Positions 1 through 5,076 of a stretch of DNA of 8,756 nt are shown here, piece after piece. The DNA is taken from the NCBI GenBank assembly GCA_945863785.1, contig CAMBAQ010000076.1:1-8756 (forward strand). The letters run 5' to 3'. The notes below the pieces were generated by a model. It had not been told where the DNA came from and did no database searches. It was given only the letters and a program-made list of their open reading frames with translations. Made by a program: the position numbers and the translations under genes. How positions within the stretch are numbered: the stretch's first letter is position 1; each line of letters begins with the position of its first letter. This DNA is from Chthoniobacter flavus (GTDB lineage: Bacteria; Verrucomicrobiota; Verrucomicrobiia; Chthoniobacterales; Terrimicrobiaceae).

Positions 1-1
1 C

Positions 2-406
2 GCAAACCTCACTATCACTGGTGGCGCAGCGCTGACGACCGTTGGTGCGATCTCCGTTGATGGTGCATTGGATGTTACCGGCGCTACCCTCACTAGTGTA
101 GCCGCGCTTACAAGCCTCACGGCTGGTAGCCTCACAGCAACTGGTACTCAGATCGTGATCGGTAATAGCGCTGCACTTGCAACAACTGTTGGATCGATCA
201 ATATCACTGGTGATTTGGCTGATATCGCTGGTGGCGGAACATTGGCTGATTCCCAATATCGCTTCAACTTCGATGCCTACTCAGCTACTCCTGATGGTGC
301 TGTTGCTGGAGTTAGCACGACAGCAGTTGCCGCTGGTGCATGGGGTTATGGAGTCAATGCCACTGGCAACTCCGCTTTAGGTGGTATTTCCTTCATCGTC
401 GCATAA
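2..406 (+). CDS. C-terminal part of a Gly/Ala/Thr-rich repetitive surface or secreted protein (5' partial)
   Basis: The reading frame is open from the left edge and ends at TAA 404-406, leaving 134 residues. They are almost all Gly, Ala, Thr, Ser, Val, Ile and Leu, in short alternating stretches such as LTITGG, LDVTGATLTSV and LTSLTAGSLTATG. That pattern is typical of stacked beta-strands in beta-helix, adhesin or fibre-like surface proteins. There is no cysteine and almost no charge until the last third, which contains a more globular-looking stretch (SQYRFNFDAYSATPDG). The protein ends in FIVA with no visible membrane anchor or sorting signal. An internal ATG at 68 lies inside the repetitive frame and is unlikely to be the true start. 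The gene is followed 26 nt later by a strong terminator, so it is the last gene of its transcript. Family and function are unknown; surface location is inferred from composition only. Confidence 0.75.
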   Translation, partial: ANLTITGGAALTTVGAISVDGALDVTGATLTSVAALTSLTAGSLTATGTQIVIGNSAALATTVGSINITGDLADIAGGGTLADSQYRFNFDAYSATPDGAVAGVSTTAVAAGAWGYGVNATGNSALGGISFIVA

Positions 407-426
407 TAGGATACTAAACAATCAAC

Positions 427-462
427 AAAAAGGCTCCGGAGAAATCCGGAGCCTTTTTTTTT
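427..462 (+). terminator. Rho-independent terminator of the gene ending at 406
   Basis: A perfect 9-bp stem GGCTCCGGA (432-440) / TCCGGAGCC (445-453) closes a GAAA tetraloop (441-444) and runs directly into nine T residues (454-462). Five A residues precede the stem (427-431), so it could also terminate transcription arriving from the right. It sits about 20 nt after the stop codon. Confidence 0.93.
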
Positions 463-490
463 CGTTAATAAAGCTAACTAAACGTAAGCA

Positions 491-644
491 GGAAAAGGGG
501 AGTTGTGTGCAGATGTGTGTATTGCAAATGTGTCTGGTTTGTTGTGCGAAGCCGACTGTGGGATGTATGGGACGGACGGAGCCCATCCCTCCGAAGGACG
601 AACGTGGGCGCGTTCCGTGACGGAGGGACCGGCTCTGTCGGTCC
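491..644 (+). repeat. Structured intergenic repeat, copy 1
   Basis: The 5' part carries the conserved words GCAAATGTGTCTGGTTTGTT and GCGAAGC. The core 569-644 holds two arms, GGGACGGACGGAGCCC...CTCCG and CGGAGGGACCGG...GTCGGTCC, that pair as an imperfect 24-bp hairpin around a loop of about 27 nt. The loop contains the conserved GTGGGCGCGTT. The copy begins after a GGAAAAGGGG that resembles a truncated form of the GGGTCA motif seen elsewhere. Peptides readable through it on either strand are artefacts of the repeat. Confidence 0.9.
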
Positions 645-680
645 TAAAAAGGAAATGGATCGTAAATGTGGTTGGAGTAA
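645..680. repeat. Spacer block shared with 4038-4117
   Basis: The segment between copies 1 and 2 (TAAAAAGG..ATGGATCGTAAATGTGG, then TTGGAGTAAAATGTTGG) recurs between copies 5 and 6. There a 45-nt segment, starting ACAGTGTGCATTTCC and ending AAAAGTGG, is inserted in its middle. The two repeat pairs therefore descend from one duplicated unit. No gene is visible. Confidence 0.75.
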
Positions 681-842
681 AATGTTGGCATGTTTTGAAA
701 TTGGTTGCAGTTGCGTTGTTTGCAAATGTGCCTGGTTTGTTCTGGGAAGCTGGCTGAGGGATGTATGGGACGGACGGAGCCCATCCCTCCGAGGGGGGAT
801 GGTGGGCGTGTTGCGCGACGGAGGGACCGGCTCTGTCGGTCC
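681..842 (+). repeat. Structured intergenic repeat, copy 2
   Basis: The 5' extension AATGTTGGCATGTTTTGAAA is followed by GCAAATGTGCCTGGTTTGTT and GAGGGATGTATGGG. The hairpin core is 767-842 (76 bp). GAGGGATG, just before the core, can pair instead with CATCCCTC inside it, so the element has two alternative folds. The loop differs from other copies (GGGCGTGTTGCGCGA), but both long-hairpin arms are intact. Confidence 0.9.
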
Positions 843-861
843 GTAAGAGTGGTAGTGAGAA

Positions 862-885
862 AAAGGGTCAGGATTAATTCCTGAC
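862..885. repeat. GGGTCA motif with perfect 7-bp inverted repeat
   Basis: AAAAAGGGTCA is followed by the inverted repeat GTCAGGA (867-873), TTAAT, TCCTGAC (879-885). The same AAAAGGGTCA start occurs at about 1316, 2591, 2776, 2789, 3867 and 5080. From general knowledge, sequences of the form AAAAGGGGTCAG..TTGACAT often lie near REP-associated tyrosine transposase genes, but no such gene is in this window. Confidence 0.6.
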
Positions 886-1025
886 ATTGGAGGCTTCTAC
901 GCAGCTGTAGCGAGTAACTGGTAGCGAGTGGCTGGCGGCGGGCGTTTACTTACAGACGCTACAAATTCCAATCCCGGCTTGAATTGGAGCTCGACAAAGC
1001 GGAATAGATTTTGTGGATTGAATTT

Positions 1026-1307
1026 GTGCGAGTGGTTTTGGATACAAGTGTAATGGTGGCAACATCTCGTTCGCGTAGAGGCGCCAGCTTTGCCCTGGTT
1101 GAAATGATTCCCTTGAGGCGTTTTGAAGTTTGCCTCTCCAATTCCCTTTACATGTAATGGGTTGCCGTGTTGACAAGAGCACAGAACCTTCCGCCAGAAA
1201 CCAGCGTTGACACGACGCTGGGCTTTTTGCGGCAGCTTGCTTCCTTTGCGCGACTGCAGGATATTCACTATCTCTGGCGACCTTTTTTGCCTGATCCAGA
1301 TGACGAC
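1026..1307 (+). pseudogene. Broken PIN-domain toxin gene (COG1569-like), nonsense mutation and truncated 3' end
   Basis: Starting at GTG 1026, the frame reads MRVVLDTSVMVATSRSRRG, then ASFALVEM...RRFEVCLSNSLYM. This is the characteristic N-terminus of the COG1569 type of PIN-domain toxin, with the first catalytic Asp at residue 6. TAA follows at 1155-1157. In the same frame the homology continues past the stop: VLTRAQNLPPETSVDTT, then FLRQLASFARLQDIHYLWRP and FLPDPDDD (to 1307). The stop replaces the conserved second acidic residue expected after LY.. in this family, and GAA to TAA would be a single change. After the DPDDD acidic cluster the expected C-terminal 40 or so residues are missing, cut off where a GGGTCA motif begins. 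PIN proteins are Mg-dependent ribonucleases; this one should be dead. No antitoxin is recognisable upstream. Confidence 0.82.
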
Positions 1308-1311
1308 AGAA

Positions 1312-1336
1312 ATAAGGGTCATTCCCACTTTGCCAC
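1312..1336. repeat. GGGTCATTCCC motif at the truncation point of the PIN pseudogene
   Basis: AATAAGGGTCATTCCCAC resembles AAAAGGGTCAGTCCC(T)ACATAA at about 2786 and 5077. GGG and CCC flank TCATT, making a small palindromic motif. It begins immediately after the last recognisable PIN residue, so it marks a rearrangement junction. Confidence 0.5.
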
Positions 1337-1373
1337 ATATTTTCTAAGATCTGTCTTTTTTATTAAAAAGAAT

Positions 1374-1744
1374 CACTAGTGTCCGGTTATAAGTCAAACA
1401 ACTCCATTTGGTTAAAATTTGCCTCGTCAGAATTTTTAATCTCATTCTTCATAAGCAGTTCATGCAAAGCAATCTTCTCGAACGGATGAACGCTCAAAAT
1501 CTGCAGAGTTCTGTGGAGGCTTCCGGGCAATTTCAGCACCTTGTGCAGTATGGCTACCAGCAGATATGTCTCGTGATGAATCAAATCGAGAATTTGAGAG
1601 AGAATAAAGCGAACGGATATCATCCGTGCAGTATAGCATCTGCCGTTCCAAAAAATTCAAATCCGTCACATCCCTTTTCCTGCTTTTGTCTATGAAAAAC
1701 AACATGATTTCGAAGATCAAAACCCCGTTAACCGGACACCTGTG
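1374..1744 (-). mobile_element. Internally deleted IS4-family element (371 bp) with TIRs and 9-bp target duplication
   Basis: The ends are CACTAGTGTCCGGTTA (1374-1389) and, inverted, TAACCGGACACCTGTG (1729-1744), which match at 14 of 16 positions. A perfect 9-bp direct repeat AAAAAGAAT abuts both outer edges (1365-1373 and 1745-1753), as expected of a target-site duplication; IS4-type elements commonly make duplications of 9 bp or more. Inside lies only the 3' end of a transposase gene on the minus strand. An intact member would be well over 1 kb, so most of the transposase has been lost. The preserved ends mean it could still be moved in trans by a related full-length element. It sits just upstream of the first TA module. 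Confidence 0.88.
1387..1623 (-). pseudogene. C-terminal remnant of an IS4-family transposase
   Basis: The minus-strand frame encodes TYLLVAILHKVLKLPGSLHR, then TLQILSVHPFEKIALHELLM and a tail ending FNQMELFDL. The LHRTLQILS..PFEK..L..LL block and the terminal LFDL are characteristic of the C-terminus of DDE transposases of IS4-type elements. The catalytic DDE core is absent. The TAA stop (1387-1389) lies inside the terminal inverted repeat, an economical arrangement for the original IS. The first residues of this frame (MISVRFILSQILDLIHHE) do not look like the family, so the deletion junction is probably near 1570-1590. It cannot be functional. Confidence 0.82.
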
Positions 1745-1766
1745 AAAAAGAATGTAAAAATCACAA

Positions 1767-1793
1767 TTGACATCGTATTTTAATCACTATATT
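1767..1793 (+). promoter_or_regulatory. Likely sigma70-type promoter of the first TA module
   Basis: A consensus -35 TTGACA (1767-1772) and a -10-like TATATT (1788-1793, 5 of 6) are separated by 15 bp, slightly short of the optimum. Transcription would start near 1800, at or just before the GTG start codon at 1802. This would explain why no ribosome-binding site is visible. The promoter begins 14 nt outside the IS4 target duplication. Confidence 0.5.
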
Positions 1794-1801
1794 TCTTTAG
1801 C

Positions 1802-2050
1802 GTGATTCGTACTCAAATTCAAATGCCTGAAATTTTATATAAAGAGATTCAACGCGTGGCTGCCGTGCAAGAATGGAGTATTGCCGAAGTCATTCGACGG
1901 GGCGCCGAATCCGTGGTACGGGCTTACCCGGCTCACAAGCAAATGCCAGATGTCGGCTTTCAATTTCCTGCTCCGATTAGTGCTCGGATGCTGGTGCATG
2001 AAGCCGGAGAGTTGAGGGATTTGATTCAAGAGGACGCCCAGCAGGCATGA
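1802..2050 (+). CDS. vapB: RHH-type antitoxin of a VapBC-like module
   Basis: An 82-residue protein with a GTG start. The first 40 residues fit a ribbon-helix-helix DNA-binding domain: a short beta-strand (IRTQIQMPE), a helix (LYKEIQRVAAV), a turn, and a second helix (SIAEVIRRGAESVVRAY). The remaining half (residues 45-82) is the probable toxin-binding tail. In this family the antitoxin dimer binds its own promoter through the strand and wraps the PIN toxin with its tail. The gene overlaps the toxin gene by four bases (ATGA), as expected for a translationally coupled pair. No Shine-Dalgarno site precedes the GTG, and the promoter position suggests a leaderless message. An alternative start at ATG 1823 would remove the beta-strand and is less likely. 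It is related in the RHH half to the antitoxin at 4403 (AEVIRR / SEVIRR). Confidence 0.82.
   Translation: MIRTQIQMPEILYKEIQRVAAVQEWSIAEVIRRGAESVVRAYPAHKQMPDVGFQFPAPISARMLVHEAGELRDLIQEDAQQA
2028..2034 (+). promoter_or_regulatory. Shine-Dalgarno-like site for the first PIN toxin
   Basis: AAGAGGA lies 12 nt before the toxin ATG (2047), inside the antitoxin gene. The spacing is long, so translation may rely partly on coupling through the ATGA overlap. Confidence 0.4.
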
Positions 2051-2478
2051 TAGGCATTGATACCAATATTTTCGCGTATGCGCGTATTGCTTCCGCACCT
2101 CTGCATAAGGCAGCAGTGAACTTTTTGAATGGCATCGCAGATTGTCCGGATGTCGTGGTTTCCGAGTTGGTGCTTACAGAGTTCTATTTGCTTTTGCGAA
2201 ATGAAAAAATCCTTGAGACTCCACTATCCCCCACGGAGGCAGTGGCTGAGTGTCAAATTTTTCGCGCTCATCCGAGATGGCAACTTGTGGATTCCGCTGA
2301 TGTAATGAAGGAGGTCTGGCCTATTGCCGCAAGGGAAGGTTTCGCGCGGCGGCGTATTTTCGATGTAAGGCTCGCAAAAACTCTTCAAGCCCACGGCGTC
2401 AATGAATTCGCAACGGCGAACATTCGCGATTTTGAGGGCTTGGGTTTCCAGAAAGTTTGGAATCCATTGCATAGTTAA
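2047..2478 (+). CDS. vapC: PIN-domain ribonuclease toxin (VapC family)
   Basis: A 143-residue protein, of normal length for VapC. The PIN active-site acids are all present: Asp5 in IGIDTNIFAYA, Glu45 in LVLTEFYLLLR, Asp106 in RRRIFDVRLA, and Asp128 in TANIRDF, with Asn125 in the family-typical T.N..DF motif. Proteins of this family cut RNA (tRNA or rRNA in studied cases) in a Mg-dependent reaction and halt translation when free of antitoxin; the target here is unknown. The start is fixed by the ATGA overlap with the antitoxin. The C-terminal half aligns by eye with the toxin at 4623 (HGV..F.T.N..DF...GF), so these two modules belong to one subfamily. No clear terminator follows, and a GGGTCA motif and repeat copy 3 begin about 110 nt later. 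Confidence 0.88.
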   Translation: MIGIDTNIFAYARIASAPLHKAAVNFLNGIADCPDVVVSELVLTEFYLLLRNEKILETPLSPTEAVAECQIFRAHPRWQLVDSADVMKEVWPIAAREGFARRRIFDVRLAKTLQAHGVNEFATANIRDFEGLGFQKVWNPLHS

Positions 2479-2590
2479 CCCGAAAACGGATTTTTAGACA
2501 GGAGGACAGATTCGAAGCGCAGCGTAGAACACCCGCGCGATAGCGCACTGACCTAGGGGAGAGGCAAATGTGTAGCCTAGCAAAGTATAG

Positions 2591-2756
2591 GGGTCAATTC
2601 TTGACATGTTTTGAGGTGAATATGGTTGCGCTGTTTGTAAATGTGTCTGGTTTGTTCTGCGAAGCTGGCTGAGGGATGTATGGGACGGACGGAGCCCATC
2701 CCTCCGAGGAAGATCGTGGGCGCGTTGCGCTTCGGAGGGACCGGCTCTGTCGGTCC
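2591..2756 (+). repeat. Structured intergenic repeat, copy 3, fused to a GGGTCA motif
   Basis: It begins with GGGTCAATTCTTGACATG, containing the inverted repeat GTCAA (2593-2597) / TTGAC (2601-2605). The repeat continues through TTTGTAAATGTGTCTGG and GTTCTGCGAAGCTGGCTGAG to the hairpin core 2682-2756 (75 bp). Its core, loop and 5' extension are nearly identical to copy 5 at 3861-4037, so one is a recent duplicate of the other. Confidence 0.9.
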
Positions 2757-3018
2757 GTGAATTCCTTCTAAAAAAGGGTCATAAAAAAGGGTCAGTCCCT
2801 ACATAATCACATATCTTGAAGAATCCTCTGCTCTGAATCTGGAAGTTTGTGCACATTTCGCCGTTGGTGTCACAAATTCAAGAAGGGATTCGGGATCGCC
2901 AACGCCCCCGTTGGCATCGTTGAGTAAAACCTGCAGAGGAGGACCTCGGCGTTCCCAGGAGATCGGGCCTGAGAAAGGGGGTAAACATCATCCATATCGA
3001 TGTGTATACTGACGAAAT
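2757..3018. other. Intergenic stretch with two GGGTCA motifs and no recognisable gene
   Basis: Two A-rich GGGTCA motifs lie in tandem (2771-2781 and 2784-2795), the second reading AAAAAAGGGTCAGTCCCTAC. The rest, 2800-3018, is open for about 60 codons on both strands, but neither translation resembles a family I recognise. It may be gene debris. The preceding stretch, 2479-2590 after the first toxin, also shows no gene or clear terminator. Confidence 0.5.
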
Positions 3019-3144
3019 AATTGCAAAAAATATCTGCTAAGTTCTGCGAAGTGGTCTGTGGGATGTATGGGACGGACGGAGCCCATCCCTCCGAGGGGGA
3101 ATCGTGGGCGCGTTTTGTGACGGAGGGACCGGCTCTGTCGGTCA
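3019..3144 (+). repeat. Structured intergenic repeat, copy 4
   Basis: The 5' part is diverged (ATTGCAAAAAATATCTGCTA) but keeps GTTCTGCGAAG and GGGATGTATGGG. The core is 3069-3144 with both arms present; the last base of the 3' arm is A instead of C. It ends about 60 nt upstream of the second antitoxin, so it lies within or next to that module's control region. Confidence 0.85.
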
Positions 3145-3205
3145 GTGAAAGAGGTATAGGAAAAATGGGCTTGCTAAAAATAGGAATGGAGATGATTTTG
3201 AATCC

Positions 3206-3451
3206 ATGACTACAACAGTTACCTCGAAAAATATGATTACCATACCGGCTGAAATTGCAAGGCGCTTTGGAGTTAAGCCAGGTTTTTCATTTGACTGGTT
3301 TGCGACGGGTAAGCCTGATGAAATTACGATTCGTGTGATCCCCGACCGCAAAGAATTATCTCGCCGCCTCAAGGGGAGTGGGAAAATTCATTCGCCACAA
3401 CGGGACTCTGTCTCTGAGTTGATCAAGGAACGTTCTGAGGAAATGGTATGA
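3206..3451 (+). CDS. vapB: AbrB/MazE-fold antitoxin of the second TA module
   Basis: An 81-residue protein. Residues 3-20 (TTVTSKNMITIPAEIARRFG) match the swapped-hairpin AbrB/SpoVT/MazE DNA-binding consensus V(T/S)SK..(V/I)TIP..IR..LG. KPGFSFDWF and an EITIRVIP strand complete the domain by about residue 46. The rest (about 47-81) is charged and likely the toxin-binding tail. The protein should dimerise, repress its own operon and neutralise the PIN toxin that follows. The stop codon overlaps the toxin start (ATGA, 3448-3451). The start at ATG 3206 keeps the full hairpin; only a weak GGAG (3188-3191) precedes it, 14 nt away. This antitoxin class differs from those of the other two modules, so the three modules are not simple copies of one another. 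Confidence 0.85.
   Translation: MTTTVTSKNMITIPAEIARRFGVKPGFSFDWFATGKPDEITIRVIPDRKELSRRLKGSGKIHSPQRDSVSELIKERSEEMV
3437..3441 (+). promoter_or_regulatory. Shine-Dalgarno site of the second PIN toxin
   Basis: GAGGA lies six bases before ATG 3448, inside the antitoxin gene. It is the best-spaced ribosome-binding site among the three toxins. Confidence 0.55.
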
Positions 3452-3846
3452 CAATTCTTTTGGATACATCTGCGCTTCTTGCGCACCATCGTGATGAAGA
3501 GGGAGCGGTTCGTGTTCAATCTTATTTCGAGAATGGGGACATGCGGTTGTTAATAGCGAGTGTTACGTTTGCTGAATTTGGGAGGAGGATGTTGGAATTA
3601 GGGGCATCCCAAGAAGAAATTCAAATAGTCGTTGATGGGTACAGGCGTCTGTTTGATGGAATAATTTCGATTGATGAGCATGTTGCTATGAAGGCTTTTG
3701 CATTGGCTGTACAATCGCCCAAGCGTATTCCCCTGATAGATTCACTAATCGCCGCAGCTGCGTGCCTGCAAGAAGCAACTCTGGTGCATCGGAATTCGCA
3801 TTTTGAATCCATTCCTAGGTCGATTTTAAAATCAGAGCGTCTGTGA
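3448..3846 (+). CDS. vapC: PIN-domain toxin of the second TA module, with a changed fourth acidic residue
   Basis: A 132-residue VapC-type protein. Motifs in order are ILLDTSALLA with Asp6, TFAEFGRR with Glu43, and IPLIDSLIAAAA with Asp98. Where family members usually have a (T/H)RD.HF motif, this one reads VHRNSHF, so the fourth acidic position appears to be Asn116. Many PIN enzymes keep this Asp for metal binding, though some tolerate Asn, so activity may be reduced rather than lost. The gene is coupled to the antitoxin by a four-base overlap and has its own GAGGA site. It ends 14 nt before the GGGTCA motif that opens repeat copy 5. Its pairing with an AbrB-fold antitoxin is a common VapBC arrangement. 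The RNA target is unknown. Confidence 0.86.
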   Translation: MTILLDTSALLAHHRDEEGAVRVQSYFENGDMRLLIASVTFAEFGRRMLELGASQEEIQIVVDGYRRLFDGIISIDEHVAMKAFALAVQSPKRIPLIDSLIAAAACLQEATLVHRNSHFESIPRSILKSERL

Positions 3847-3860
3847 CGAAATGCCGTTAG

Positions 3861-4037
3861 GAAAAAGGGGTCAGCAATTCTTGACATGTTTTGAGGTGAA
3901 TATGGTTGCTGCTGTTTGTAAATGTGTCTGGTTTGTTCTGCGAAGCTGGCTGGGGAATGTATGGGACGGACGGAGCCTATCCCTCCGAGGAAGATCGTGG
4001 GCGCGTTGCGCTTCGGAGGGACCGGCTCTGTCGGTCC
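3861..4037 (+). repeat. Structured intergenic repeat, copy 5, fused to a GGGTCA motif
   Basis: GAAAAAGGGGTCAGCAATTC then TTGACATGTTTTGAGG leads into the standard repeat. The hairpin core is 3963-4037 (75 bp). It starts 14 nt after the second toxin's stop. The only notable arm change is CCTATCCC for CCCATCCC, at a position that is unpaired in the long hairpin anyway. Confidence 0.9.
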
Positions 4038-4117
4038 TAAAAAGGTTATGGATCGTAAATGTGGACAGTGTGCATTTCCTCTCAAAAAATGAAAGAAAGG
4101 TAAAAGTGGTTGGAGTT
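4038..4117. repeat. Spacer block shared with 645-680, carrying a 45-nt insertion
   Basis: The flanks match the copy 1-2 spacer. The inserted 45 nt lies between two GTGG words and includes CAGTGTGCATTT, a word also present in both tandem units at 5281-5860. The region is therefore a mosaic of a few reshuffled blocks. Confidence 0.65.
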
Positions 4118-4238
4118 AAATGTTGGCATGTTTTGAAATTGGCTGTGGATGCGTGTATTGCAAATGTGTCTGGTTTGTTCTGCGAAGCTGTCTGCGTGAT
4201 ATAAGGGACGGACAGAGCCCATCCCTCCGATGGGAATT
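4118..4238 (+). repeat. Structured intergenic repeat, copy 6, truncated
   Basis: It contains the 5' extension (AAATGTTGGCATGTTTTGAA), GCAAATGTGTCTGGTTTGTT and only the left hairpin arm (4205-4229, with GACAGAG for GACGGAG). The sequence leaves the family at GGGAATTCAAAG, so the right arm is missing and the hairpin cannot form. It also has GTGATATAAGGG instead of GGGATGTATGGG, a variant shared with copy 7. It lies upstream of the third TA module. Confidence 0.85.
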
Positions 4239-4402
4239 CAAAGAAAAGGTTCGGATGAGAATGCTTGATTCCGCCTTGATAATTTCATGATGGTTTTTGA
4301 TTTGGTATGAATGAGCTTAAACGCCAAGCCCGATGGGGCTCGAAGCCAAGGTGGAGACAATTCTTATTGACATCCTTGAAGCTCCATGCGATGCATGTAT
4401 CC
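4239..4402. promoter_or_regulatory. Probable control region of the third TA module
   Basis: No gene is recognised here. TTGACA (4367-4372, within TTGACATC) lies 36 nt upstream of ATG 4403, almost the same distance as TTGACATC (1767) from the first antitoxin's start (35 nt). No convincing -10 element is seen. An in-frame ATG at 4307 would add 32 residues to the antitoxin, but they lack any resemblance to an RHH protein. Confidence 0.35.
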
Positions 4403-4636
4403 ATGCAAAAAATCCAGATTTTATTTCCTAATCCGCTTATGGGTCGAGTGCGGGCTATTGCCTCGGAGGAGGATCGTCCAGTAAGCGAAGTGATCCGACG
4501 AGCTGTGGAAAGATTTCTTGATATGAGGTCTGAGAAACCAATTCCGCATCGAAAGTTACCGACTTTCCGTGGTGGTAAAATATTGGTTTCGCCTGAACAC
4601 TTAAAGGAGGCGATTTACGACGATGAGTCTTTGTAG
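4403..4636 (+). CDS. vapB: RHH-type antitoxin of the third TA module
   Basis: From ATG 4403 this is 77 residues. The N-terminal strand (MQKIQILFPNPLMGRV), the turn EEDRPVSEV and the helix IRRAVERFLD form a ribbon-helix-helix domain of about 43 residues. The tail (RKLPTFRGGKILVSPEHLKE, then AIYDDESL) is typical of antitoxins that bind PIN toxins. I chose 4403 because the RHH strand begins there. The frame also opens at 4307 and 4391, and 4391 (MHVSMQKI) is possible. No Shine-Dalgarno site is seen; like the first antitoxin it may be translated from a leaderless message. It overlaps the toxin gene by 14 nt, and the overlap region includes the toxin's ATG. Predicted role: repressor of its own operon and inhibitor of the toxin at 4623. 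Confidence 0.8.
   Translation: MQKIQILFPNPLMGRVRAIASEEDRPVSEVIRRAVERFLDMRSEKPIPHRKLPTFRGGKILVSPEHLKEAIYDDESL
4603..4610 (+). promoter_or_regulatory. Strong Shine-Dalgarno site of the third PIN toxin
   Basis: AAAGGAGG, close to a full anti-16S match, lies inside the antitoxin gene 12 nt before ATG 4623. The strength suggests toxin translation does not depend only on coupling to the antitoxin. Confidence 0.6.
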
Positions 4637-5069
4637 TTTGGATACGAATATCTTGCTTTATGCGGCCAATGAGGATGCGCCCGAGCATGGGATCTGCAAA
4701 GATTTTCTGCAAAAAGTCATTGAAAATCCTGTTGACTGGGTCATTGCGGATCAAGTGTATATTGAGCTTTACCGCGCCCTTCGCAGCCCTAAAGTGATGT
4801 CCCATCCCCTGTCGGCCGTCGAAGCGGCAGGCCATGTTTCACTGCTTCGAGGTGGAATGGGGGTTATGCATTGTGGCTACACAACGGAATGCTGGGATCG
4901 TTTACTCGGGCATTTGCAAGCTGAGGATTTTCCCTATCGGCGAACACACGATGCCGTTCTAGCAGCGACGCTGCTGAGTCACGGCGTTCGAACTTTCTAT
5001 ACGCGCAATACCAAGGATTTTGTATCCGCTGGTTTCGATCGAGTGACCAATCCAGTCGATTCTCTGTAA
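4623..5069 (+). CDS. vapC: PIN-domain ribonuclease toxin of the third TA module
   Basis: A 148-residue VapC-type protein. The four PIN acids are visible: Asp7 in SLDTNILLYA, Glu48 in VYIELYRALR, Asp110 in RRTHDAVLAATL, and Asp132 in TRNTKDF. The last segment reads HGVRTFYTRNTKDFVSAGF, matching the first toxin's HGVNEFATANIRDFEGLGF in layout, and both contain PLS..EAV/PLSAVEA in the middle. It should be an Mg-dependent RNase silenced by the overlapping antitoxin. The stop codon is followed at once by AGGGTAAAAGGGTCAGTCCC, a GGGTCA motif, and then repeat copy 7. No separate terminator is seen, so the repeat hairpin may serve as one. Confidence 0.88.
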   Translation: MSLCSLDTNILLYAANEDAPEHGICKDFLQKVIENPVDWVIADQVYIELYRALRSPKVMSHPLSAVEAAGHVSLLRGGMGVMHCGYTTECWDRLLGHLQAEDFPYRRTHDAVLAATLLSHGVRTFYTRNTKDFVSAGFDRVTNPVDSL

Positions 5070-5076
5070 AAGGGTA

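Noticed and set aside
474..887. Long minus-strand frames through the repeats (also 3621-4085, 4959-5450, 5357-5800) with GPTEPVPPSRN-type peptides
   Set aside because: They simply read through the repeat arms in the frame that happens to lack stops, overlap real toxin genes in some places, and differ in flanks at each copy.
906..929. Short direct repeat GTAGCGAGT (907-915 and 921-929)
   Set aside because: Two copies of nine bases with a 14-bp step are too little to call a functional element.
1201..1228. Terminator-like hairpin CCAGCGT/ACGCTGG followed by CTTTTT
   Set aside because: It lies inside the coding sequence of the PIN pseudogene (codons for TSVDTTLGF), so it is more likely a coincidence of codon sequence than a real terminator.
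897..1338. Two long minus-strand frames opposite the PIN pseudogene
   Set aside because: They are antisense shadows. The + strand gives clear PIN-toxin homology across the same bases, and the minus translations resemble nothing.
4307..4402. N-terminal extension of the third antitoxin from ATG 4307
   Set aside because: The extra 32 residues lack RHH features and have no ribosome-binding site, and the conserved beta-strand begins at 4403.
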